Shown here in pieces: positions 1-9,167 of a stretch of DNA of 64,000 nt. The notes below the pieces were generated by a model that saw only the letters and a program-made list of their open reading frames with translations, was not told the origin of the DNA and searched no databases. Position 1 is the stretch's first letter, and the number at the start of each line of letters is the position of its first letter. Source of the stretch: Gaeumannomyces sp. JS-464 (Eukaryota > Ascomycota > Sordariomycetes > Magnaporthales > Magnaporthaceae); the NCBI GenBank assembly GCA_002197995.1, contig NGZR01000005.1, positions 868,001-932,000 of the forward strand, written 5' to 3'. Made by a program: the position numbers and the translations under genes.

Positions 1-2711
1 TTTCGATTTTATTTATAATTGTTATAAAATTAAAATTATTATTAGTTATACTGCCGTTATATTTGTAAAAACCTCGGTGCTTTTACTGTTTTATATATAT
101 GTAAAACCTTTAAACTCGTTTCCAAATGCGGTTCGCATCCAGTTTGGTAACTTGGAAGTAAAAACCATATTTGCTTTTCGTATACGGTTTTGCTATCTTA
201 AATAATAATGCCGTTTGCTTAATTCCTGCAGCTGCTTTTAAAAGTTCCATCGCAAAAGCGTTTTTATAATTAATAATAATAATAGGAAAATACGCAAAGG
301 AAAACTGTAAAAAATGCATGTTGCGTTTAAATAACGCCCCGGTACCGGGTTTTTTTTTATAGTAATGTTAATAGTGGTAATGTTAGTTCGGTTGGTTACG
401 GTGGCCTAGTTATCCGCGTTCAAGGTTTCCCGGTCGCGTTTTAATGCTTGGTCGCGTAACTGCTCCGTAAAGTTCGAAGGTTGTAATTAACGTCGGGTGA
501 TTTAACGTGATTTGCTTTATTTGTATCGTGCTTTTCGGCTATGCTTTTATTTCTTTCCGGGTGCGGGTTTCCACCGTTTTTTCCCCTTTTACCTTTAAAG
601 GTTTTTGCCTTTTTTTCGCCCTTTTTAATTTTTTTCTTGTTATAACCTTTAATTTTTTTCCCTACTTTTGGTTTTAATTTCGCGCATTTTTCCGCCCGCG
701 CTTTTATACCTGCTTTCCCGCGCCTCGTTCTTTATCCGGTTTTTATTTTTTACATTATAATTTTTAAAAACAAAACTCCTTGTTTTCCTCGCGGCGCGCG
801 CGCGCGGTAATGCGCGCGGCGGCCATAGCAGCGGCGGTAGTAATGGCGGCTTTGCGCTTATTCCTCCTTATAGCGATCGCGACAAGCACTTATTTTCCAG
901 CTTTAACGATAACGACGACTTCGAAGCCGGCGTTGCTTCGAACCCCCGCGTTAAAGCTGTAAATGCGGTTTTACACCGTTTCGTTCCTTTTTTTTTGCTA
1001 ATCTTTTTTTTTCTTTCTTATAGCCTTACCTTTTGTATTATTAAAAGGAGTATAAAGCGGCGATCGCTATTTTTTCTGGTTATATTTTTACGATTTAATA
1101 ATGTATATTTTCCGTGTTATTCCTTTTTTTATCCCGTTTTGCTAACTTTTTAAACTTGTTTGTAAAATTTGTATTAGCTGCATGTAGCGTTTCGCTAACG
1201 GCATCGATAGTGCCGGCGCCGTTCGAAGGTGTTATTATAAGGTTTATATTTTTTATTTATTCCGCTTTTTTTTGCTCGGTTCCGGTTGTGCTAATTTTGT
1301 GTTTTAGCTTTTCGCGTTTTAACTTGTGTAAAGTGCTTTTTTTTACTCGATATTTGCGTTTAAGTTTTTTTTTTTCCTTTTTTTTTATTGTTTTTTTATT
1401 GCTAATTTATCGGTTTCGTTTGGTAGTTTTCCGTTAGTATTAAAATTAAGTTTACGGCGTTTTCCGTGCTTATTAACGTTACATTTAATCCTTTTTTAAA
1501 ACTGCTGCCGATTTGGAAAATGTTTTAACGAAGGTCGCTTATACCGCTAAGTTTATAACGGTTTTATTCCGGTGTTATATGCTTTTTATTAATGCTTTTT
1601 TTAATTTTCGTATACCACTTTAAAGCACGCTATCGCCGGTTACGTTCGATTTGCAAAAGATATGGAAAGCGGTTCGGCGTTTTTATTAGTGCTAGGTTTT
1701 TACGCTCGTTCTTTTTTAGCTTAAAAAGCGCTTTGCTGTTATAACTGCAAATAGCTCGGGCTTCGTTCGCTTACCTTTCGACAACATAGTGCCCCCGGCG
1801 CAAGCTATGTCGAGTTGGGCTTTTAAAATTGTCGATGTGTAAAACTCGTTTAACTGCATTCGAATAAAAGCGTTAGCTTTGGAGCGGGTTAAAATACGAG
1901 TTTATCGATGTTTTTTTTTATATCGCTGTTTTTTTTCAATTCGCTAACCTTTTTATGTTTGTTAAATATCCTTCGTGCAAAATCCTTTTAACTTTACTTT
2001 TGGTCGGATTTTAACTAAGTGTTAAAAAGATGTTATATAAAAAAAAAAAAAAAAATTGCAATTAAAAGTGGGAAACACGCATTATATTAAAAAAATGCGC
2101 GATTTGTTTATTTTGCCAACTCGTTTTAAACCACTTATCCGTTTTTTAAAAGTTGGTTTTTTAATTTTTTTTTATTTGCGTAATATTTATGCGATATTAT
2201 AACTTTTTATTTTAATTAAAAAGTGTTTATATAATTTAATAAGCTTTGTTATTATATTTCCGTTGTTAAAACGTATTTTCCTGCTTTAAGTTTTATACGC
2301 TGTAAACGTAAACTTGTAATTTGTAAAAACCGTATAATTCCCGTGCTTTTATAAATAAACTGTTATAAGCAAACTAAGTTATAAAAAGTAATTATATTAA
2401 TTGTTTTATTTGTTAATTAATATAATAACGTACATTTATTTTATAATTTAATTCGTTCGTTTTATTTTGCTTATTTATTTAAAAGTGTTAAACTGTAAAT
2501 AAAAAGTGTTTAGTTTTTAACTTAATTGTATTTTTTATAAAACTTGCTTATAAATAACTTATTTTAATTCGTAATTAAACGGTTTAAAATATCGTGTTCC
2601 GCTATTACGTGTTTAATAAAAATATACGCTATCGTTATAACGTCGCTACTTTTTTTATATAGTAAAAACGAAACGTATTTAATAAATTTATTTATTATTA
2701 TTATTACGCTA
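1..2711 (-). pseudogene. RIP-degraded Ty3/gypsy fragment (copy M1), integrase part recognisable
   Basis: AT-rich DNA with TpA excess and many TAA/TAG codons, no intact gene. On the minus strand at about 2,690-2,220 a gypsy integrase core can be read with stops, including YKKSSDV and IAYIFIKHVIAEH. The same stretch recurs at 36,005-35,121 (copy M2), where it reads YKKSSDVIKLAYIFIKYVIAEYGTP. The integrase-core similarity (Asp before LTKYA-like, GTPxxLITD) is family knowledge; that both are one element family is inferred from parallel order of matching blocks. From about 1,000 to 420 the minus strand reads as a Lys-rich tail without a recognised domain. The left edge is outside the window and the right edge is the small Fot derivative starting at 2,712. 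Confidence 0.5.
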
Positions 2712-3068
2712 ACGTAGTTTACTAGCGAGCCGCGCATATTAGCGAGTCGCGCATTTACACCCGACTTTTAATTAATTAACGCGCATGTTAATTTAATAAC
2801 GCCAAAAATCCATTTAAACTATTCGAAATTATATATATTAAACATTTTTATTTCTTTTTAATAAATGCGTGCATTATATCCGGTTTTGCCGCAAGTTGTT
2901 ATATCGCCGACAAATCGTCGTCGCCTTTTTTTTAACCTTTATAATCGCGTATTTTTTTATTATAACTACCCATTTAGCTTTTTTTAATTTAAAACATTTC
3001 GTACCTTTTAATAACTAATTATAACTTATTTCCGATTATTAAATTAAATTAGTTTTGCTTTATTACAG
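2712..3068. mobile_element. Internally deleted Fot/pogo derivative (G)
   Basis: Starts with ACGTAGTTTAC after a TA, matching the terminal inverted repeat of the full element at 3,702. About 2,780-3,010 matches 3,790-4,010 of that element and about 3,015-3,065 matches its 4,850-4,910 part, so some 840 bp are missing inside. It ends abruptly where an LTR-like repeat begins (TGTTACAATTA at about 3,071), so its right terminal repeat is lost. MITE-like deletion derivatives of this kind depend on a full element for movement; this one is RIPped and truncated. Confidence 0.55.
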
Positions 3069-3070
3069 CT

Positions 3071-3405
3071 TGTTACAATTAAAAGTTTGCTTTTAAAGTA
3101 AGGCACTTCGGGGGTGGTGAAAATAATATCGCTGGTTTGGGAAATAAAAAACACGTAACTTAAAAGGATAATTTAATTACTTGCTTTAAAAAATTTTAAA
3201 AGCTAACTTAAGTTAATTAATGCCGAAACCTTACTTAAAGCTATTTAAAACAATAAGAAATTTATTTTTTTATATATTTGTTTATTATTACTTTATGCTT
3301 TTTTAAATTTATTATTTTACTATAATTTTACAAATTTTTAAATTGTTACTTTATTACAAATTTAGGGATTTTTAAATTTATTGCTTTGTTATAAATTTAT
3401 AAATC
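3071..3405 (-). repeat. LTR-like repeat of the gypsy M family (copy 1)
   Basis: Begins TGTTACAATTA and runs parallel to copies at 8,349 and 16,470 through shared blocks (AAGGCACTTCGGGGGTGG-like, then GCTAACTTAAGTTAATTAAT). On the minus strand the unit ends ...TAATTGTAACA, a normal LTR end. At 8,349 the same end lies directly before a gypsy gag, which gives the family assignment. The right end is uncertain because the U3 part is a local tandem repeat. No target duplication was found, so it may be a fragment. Confidence 0.45.
3295..3405. repeat. Imperfect tandem repeat, three units of about 36 bp
   Basis: Three consecutive AT-rich units built on TTTTTAAATTTATTGCTTT followed by a TATAAATTTACAAAT-like half. 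One unit of the same sequence stands at 8,578-8,615 in the second copy of this LTR-like repeat, so unit number varies between copies. It lies where the 16.5 kb copy has palindromic units, suggesting a variable U3 region. No coding potential seen. Confidence 0.5.
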
Positions 3406-3701
3406 CGTTTAAATAAGTAGCCGGGCTATGTAACTTTTTAAAAAGCGTGGTGGGATTGCTTTGAGCGTAACGCCTTTTAGCGCTTTTAAGCCACTAGGGT
3501 TAGGTGTACTTTTTTACGTAGTTTGTTTATACCTTTTTTATGCTTTCACATTGCTTTTTAAATCGTTATTATTCTTTAAAAAAAGTAGCGTGTCGATTTG
3601 CAATCCGGCCTTTTACAAATTTAATAACCGCGTGTATATAAACGTGGAAAAAGGTTAATTGGAAAAATTTAAGTTTATATGCTTAATTTCGATTTTTATT
3701 A

Positions 3702-5543
3702 ACGTAGTTCACCCTTTTTATGCTATAAACCCGAATGTGCCACACGCGTACCTAACCTCCGGATACTTAACGCTAATTTTAACCTATTAACGCTAAAAAT
3801 CCATTTAAACTATTCGGAATTATATATATTAGACATTTTTATTTTTTTAACAAATGCGCGCGTTATGTCCAGTTTTACCGCAAGTGCTACATCGTTAACG
3901 AGTTATCGTCGCCTTTCTTTTTAACCTTTTTAATCGCGCATTTTTTACTATAACTGCTTATCCAGCTTTTACTGGTTTAAAACATTTCGTATTTTTTTAA
4001 TAATATGTAACCCTTTTTATTAAACACGTGTTTTTTTAACCTTCCGGCGTTTGCTTAATACTTTGTTCGCTTTACGTAGCGAAACAATTTCGGCTTTAAA
4101 AAAGGCCATTTAATGCATTATTAAACTCGTTTTTTTCGCAAACTGGTTTATAACCGTTAGCATAAATAACGGAAAACTACTTCGGTAATTGGAAATCCGA
4201 GTTTTAATATGTTTAAATTGCAAAATTGCGTTTTTAGCTATTTAAAGCGTTTTAAAAGTCCAAAGTTTAACGTCGTTTAAAAGCTTTTTTAAAAAAGTTA
4301 AAATTCGTAACCTTATATCCAGCTTTTCCAAATTAAATCCGGATTAAAAAAAGCAAAGCTAGCCTTTTAAAAACTTTTTTAAATATTTTCTTCGGTTATA
4401 AATTAAAAAATTCCGCTTTAAACGCCGAAAAAAACTCGATTTAATTACGTAACTAACGTGTAATTTTATTAGGTTTTCGATTTTTAACCGTACGCCTTTT
4501 TTAAAAGGCCGAAACATTTAACGTTAAGCGGTTAAAAAAGTAAAACGAATGCGAAAGCATGTAAACGTAATATGTTATATTTTTAGTATTAAAGCTCGAA
4601 ATCCGTCGAATAGTAGCTTTCGTAACCGTTTAGCATTAATAAACGATAGCTGCTTTTTATACGCGATATTATATGTTTCGAAATGCTAAATTCATTTTAA
4701 ACCGAGCTCGTTCGTAATTTACCCGTTAGCATTCGTTAAAATAACCTAATCGCGTAAAAGGCCGGTTTTCGAATACCAGTTGGCTAAGTAATATTACCTT
4801 TTAATAATAATAAAAAAAAGGTTTGCTTAACCGTAATAGTTAACTTTTTAAATAAATATAGCTTATTCCCGGTTGTTAAATTAAACCAGCTTTGCTTTAT
4901 TACGGCTTTCCAATATTGTAATAACTATAACGGCGGTAATTATGCTTATAAAAAAGCCGGTTTCGTCGAAATTGTAAATATCGTTATTTAAAATGCCATA
5001 TTTAGCTATAATATTTCGCATAAAGTTGAATTAAGCAAAAACAAATTTGGGATTTTCGCATTTGGCTTTTTGGTAGTCGTACTTTCGAATCCAACGCGTA
5101 TTAAGCTTTAAACGGCGTTTAACGAATTTCGCAATCCAGTTAATCCCGATAATACCCGCGTCGCGTTCGGCAAGCAATCGGTTAGCCATATTTTTAACAT
5201 TAAAAAGCCGGGAAGGAATGCGCGAGTTTTAATATGTATTTAACAAATGCCTTTTTTTCGAAATCCGTTAATTTTTAATTTTTAAGCACCTAATTGCGTT
5301 AAGCAGTTTAGCCGCGCTTTCGCCGGGCGAAAGTGGAAAAGTCGACGTCGTAAATTTTAACGGCGTTTCGGATATTTAACTATGGATTTAATGCGATCGT
5401 TTAAAAAGCTAAAACAATTTTGCGTTCGTCGCTTTTATTTGCTATTGTTTATTATGGAGCTATTCGCGAATAAAGTTAAATTAACGTGTAAACGCGTTAA
5501 TTGTAACACATTTAAGTTTGTAGTATAAAAGGGTAAATTACGT
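3702..5543 (-). mobile_element. Fot1/pogo-type DNA transposon F, full length, RIPped
   Basis: Left end ACGTAGTTCACCCTTTTT and right end, read inward on the other strand, ACGTAATTTACCCTTTTA form terminal inverted repeats. They are flanked by TA at 3,700-3,701 and 5,544-5,545, the target duplication of the Tc1/mariner-pogo superfamily. Length 1,842 bp is what Fot1-like elements have (about 1.9 kb), and element E, without its inserted LTR, is 1,843 bp. It sits inside the copia gag at 3,440-7,527. The copia paralogue at 41,600 shows the empty site TTATCC. Its transposase is listed separately. Confidence 0.85.
3830..5430 (-). pseudogene. Pogo/Fot transposase (DDE_1 type), heavily mutated
   Basis: Read on the minus strand from about 5,430: an N-terminal part with SPGESAAKLLNAI, a CENPB-like helix-turn-helix region with MANRLLAERDAG and GINWIAKFVKRR, then NFDETGFFISIITA at about 4,930. 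That last piece is the first catalytic Asp motif (NFDETGF) of pogo transposases. Further downstream identity falls and stops accumulate. Stops are TAA/TAG at positions expected to be Gln or Trp, which points to RIP. The enzyme would cut at TA; this copy cannot be functional. Confidence 0.75.
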
Positions 5544-7527
5544 TATTCTTTTTGTAATTTTATAATTTTTAAACTTTTATTTTATAAAATAAATACTAAA
5601 AGTACGTGCGTTTTCCTTTATTTGCAAAATGCTTTTTAATTAGGAAAATAAGCTTTTAAAAGTCCGGCTGGGATTTATAAAAACGGTTTTAAACTTTAGC
5701 ACGTTTTAAATTGCCCGTAAAATGCTTGTAATAAGCTGGTTTTCGTTTTGGTAACACGGGTCGAAAACGCGTTAACAAGCTTATAATTTATTTAAAAAGG
5801 TTTGCAAAACCTTTATGTTAAATTTGCTTATATTAACGATTTTTAAACGAACTATTTAAAAGTAATTAAGTTTTAATCCGTATAATATAGTAATTAATTA
5901 ACCTCGGTATTAAAATGCTTTTAAAAATTATATAAATTTCGAAAAGTAAGGTTAATATTAATATATCGGATGTATTATTGCTTAGTTTTACTTTAAAATG
6001 CTAAAGGAAAACTCGCATAGAGTTGTAAAAGTATTTCGAAAATTTCGCATATGGTTGCGAAAAATAAGATTTTATCGTTTAAAATATCGTACGAATTACC
6101 GGAATAATTGTGCTTTTTATCCTCCGCGTTTAAAATGCTTTTATTAAGCTTTTATTAACGGTAGCGTTAAACACTTCCTTAAAAGGGAGTTGTTTATACC
6201 GGGATTTTGCACGTATTAAAGTTTCGTATTAAAAGCGTAATATTGTTATAATTGTGCTTTTTCGATCGGTGGAATGGATTTTACGTAATCCTTTTATTAC
6301 ATGTATTCGTTAAAATGGGATTTTAATATAGCGGTGTTTTTAAAAATTGGCAAAGCTAGAAATTAATTAACCGGAAACGCTTGTAAATTTGCAAATTGGC
6401 TGGTTAAAAGTGCAAATTAGCGGCCGGTGTGTTTAGGGAACTGCCGATTAGCTAAATAGTAAAAGCCGCCGATTTAATAAAAAGATAGTTAAAAAATCGA
6501 TGCGCTTTTTAATACGAGTGTTTTTGTAAAAAGGGAAAATAGGCATCGTATTTGTAAAAAAGCTTAAAAAGTATTTTCGAAAGCGTAATGGATTTTTAAA
6601 CCGCCGGTTTGGTAATTTTTAAATTTTATTTCGGCTAATTTCCCGTTTAACTGTGGTTTTATTTGGGAAAAAAGCGCGGTGTGTTCTTTAAAGGCATTCG
6701 AAGCGTCGATCAAATAATTGTTTATTTTAAAATTTATGCGATTTTAAAAAAAAGGGTTATAATCCGGTTAATAGGGTTATTTTAAAAATTAACTTTTATT
6801 TTATAACTTGTATAAGCCTTTCGTTAAGCTTTTTTTTTAACGGACCGGCGATTAAAATTTTGTAATTTTTTAAATGTTTACGAAATATTCGAGCGATCCG
6901 CTAATCGAGGTTTTTAAAATGCGTTGCTTCCCACTTTTCGTAATTTTCGAATACGTCGTTTAAAAGGTTATTGCTATACGTGTTTCCGTATAAAAGTAAT
7001 ATTTTAAACATTTATACGTTCCGGCAAGCAATGGAAATTTTATTAAGTAATTTTTTTAAAGCTATAAAAAGGCTTGTTAAAAGGGGGATGTTAATATTTT
7101 ATGCTAAAAATTTAGGGAAGTTGTATAATAAAAGCGCGCTTTTTGTAATTGTACGTTACTTATCGCTAAGTTTTTCCGCTTATTATTCCGAAATGTTAAA
7201 CATATTGTTAGTATAAGTTAACGAGCAATATCGTTTAAGTAATTAATTTAAAAATCTAATTATTTATTTTAAAAAGGTGTTTAAAAAACTTACGTAACGC
7301 TTTTTTTATAATTATTTAAATTTTATAAATAAAAGTTTAATCGCTTGCTTTAAAAAAATGCTTTTATTATTCGATTAACTCGTGTGTAACGCGTTATTAA
7401 GCATTAAAATTTAATTTTTTTACTTTTAAGCTTTTCCGTTTAACTTAATCGCTTTAAAAAAAGGTATTAAACGGTTAAACCTTTTATTTTGCTTATTTAT
7501 ATTGCTTTTTTAAGTAATACTAATTAG

Positions 7528-7763
7528 TGTTAATAAAAGTGGTACTTTTATAAGTACGGAGATTTTTTAAAAAGAAAGAATAAAAATTTATAAATTTGAA
7601 ATTGGTGTTTATAATAATGCATGTTTATATAGGAATTTAATTATAAAAAAGGGATTATAAAATCCCTTTTTGTAAGCTTGTAAACGCGCACGGCCTGTAA
7701 GCTTGCGGCTTTACGAAGCGTGGGCTTTTTTTAAATGCACGCGTTAAATTACGTGGATTAACA
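7528..7763 (-). repeat. Copia LTR (5' LTR of the relic at 3,440-7,763)
   Basis: Starts TGTTAATAAAAGTGG and ends CGTGGATTAACA, 236 bp. It is collinear with the 237-bp LTR at 36,306-36,542. It is also related, over GCGCACGG and CACGTGGATYAACA-like blocks, to the unmutated solo LTRs at 35,344 and 51,849. The copia gag starts left of it on the minus strand, so it is the 5' LTR. The bases flanking both sides do not match, as expected for one LTR of a longer element. Confidence 0.65.
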
Positions 7764-8348
7764 TTTTCGTTATTTAAAAGTTAATAAGTTTTTTTCGGCG
7801 ATTCGGGTTTCGTTAACCGTTTCGAACACTTTTCCGACCTTTTTCCCGAAAGTTTCGAAATTAGCGAAAATAATTTTAATAGTTTTTTAGTTATTTTTAT
7901 ATTTTTTAAAGTAGTTATTTTAGGTCGGTTAAACCCATTTTTTTATTTTGCCGTTTAGCTTGGTAATAGCGTAAGCAATTTTTTGTTTTTCGCTTACAAA
8001 TTGTTATTTGTAAAACTTAAAGTAGCTTTTGCATTTGGTAAAAAATGTTGTAAATTTTCCGTTTTCCTTTTCGTAAAAGTTTAAAAACGGGAATTTGTAC
8101 GCTCGAACTGCGATAAATGCGTTAAAAAATACCAATTTCGCAATGAATTGCTTTATTTCGGCTTAGCTTTTAGCGATTTCGTTCGTTATAAATTTAAAAA
8201 AGCTAACCGTATTAATAGCTTTTTCGAAGTCGTATTTAACACCGTTAAAAGTAAAAACCGTTTTTTTTCTTTTTAAGCTTTTTATTGCTATTTGCTATAA
8301 TTGTACTATTTTTTCCTTTAACGAGGTATTAAATAAAATTAATTAAAA
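7764..8348 (-). pseudogene. Ty3/gypsy gag fragment (family M)
   Basis: The minus strand reads a retrotransposon gag core: FTFNGVKYDFEKA, AEIKQFIAKLVFF, then FYEKENGKFTTFFTKCKSYF, FVSEKQKIAYAITKLNGK and KVFETVNETRIAEKN. The order (central FL-x-QC-like helix, ...A-x-x-L-G-A-x-x-W, then F-G-D-x-D) fits the Ty3/gypsy gag family. It starts directly after the end of the LTR-like repeat at 8,349, as gag does after a 5' LTR and primer site. It is cut at 7,763 by the copia LTR. RIP stops are present. Confidence 0.65.
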
Positions 8349-8615
8349 TGTTATAATTAAAGGTTTACTTTTAAAGTAAAGCACTTTAAAAGTGGTAAAA
8401 ATAGTATCGCTGGTTTAAAAGAATAAAAAAACACGTAATTTAAAAGGATAATTTAATTTTTTGCTTTAAAGGATGTTTAAAAGCTAACTTAAGTTAATTA
8501 ATACCGAAGCGTTAGTTAAAGCTATCCGAATAATAAAAAATCTATCCATTGTATATACGCTGCTTTTTTTTAGCAGTTTTTAAATTTGTTGCTTTGTTAT
8601 AAATTTACAAATCCT
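8349..8615 (-). repeat. 5' LTR of gypsy family M (copy 2)
   Basis: TGTTATAATTAAAGG at the left, i.e. ...AATTATAACA as 3' end on the minus strand, directly followed there by the gypsy gag at 8,348. It is collinear with 3,071 and 16,470. The right boundary is approximate because the U3 region differs between copies. Confidence 0.5.
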
Positions 8616-9159
8616 TTTTAATGCGTGGCTAAAACACGTAATTTCTTAAAAAGCAAAGTGGGACTGCCTTACGGCGTAACGCTTTTTAGCCTTTTAAGCT
8701 ACCAGGCTTTAGCTTTGCTTTTTGCCCGTGTTTCCGGTCGTAATAATAGGACTTTAAATCGGGTGGCACTCGAATTGCTGGGAATTAGGACGACGAATAT
8801 CGATAAGCAGGCCTTTCCCAGCCAATGCGACCCGTATAATTTATACGTGCAACTATCGCGGTATTCGTTATTAAACGGCATTATGCTTTTATCCAAAGCG
8901 AAAAAAGGGACTTTGTAAGCAACAAAGTGCCGAATAACATGGTCGCTGCAAAAAAAAGGTTAAAAATGCTTAGTAAAGCGACGATTAAAAATATAAAATC
9001 CTAAAACTAAATAGAAAAATAAAATAAGGAAAAACTTCGGGCTTTTAAATATTTTTAAATATTACGAAAACGAAGGATTTTGAAAAATGTAAAGTTAAAT
9101 ATAAATAGTACTTCGAATGCCTTCGAATGAAACAATTTTCGTAGAAATCCATGCATACA
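8616..9159. other. RIPped DNA without assigned element
   Basis: The first 100 bp resemble 3,420-3,512. Two opposite open frames (8,625-8,918 plus, 8,896-8,699 minus) overlap here, neither with a recognisable motif. They stay open because this patch is less AT-rich. Nothing further supported up to the Mutator-like element's target duplication at 9,160. Confidence 0.3.
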
Positions 9160-9167
9160 ATTAACAA

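Larger units (their letters stand above)
3440..7763 (-). mobile_element. Ty1/copia relic, 5' LTR and gag part, split by a Fot element
   Basis: Segments 3,440-3,701 and 5,546-7,527 are collinear with 41,380-42,857, the gag part of copia I, on the same strand. The minus strand reads a copia-type gag with RIP stops. A 236-bp LTR (7,528-7,763) closes the element on its 5' side. The uninterrupted paralogue at about 41,600 shows that the Fot element at 3,702-5,543 is an insertion at a TA. The pol part is missing: the element stops near 3,440 beside an LTR-like repeat. At its right edge it abuts a gypsy gag (7,764-8,348), into which it probably inserted. Confidence 0.6.

Noticed and set aside
780..962. 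Ala-rich open frame as a gene
   Set aside because: Produced by the CG-only run that RIP cannot mutate; it lies in a transposon relic coding on the other strand.
8625..8918. 97-residue plus frame as a small gene
   Set aside because: Part of its DNA is a dispersed repeat shared with 3,440-3,512, an opposite frame is equally open, and there is no motif.
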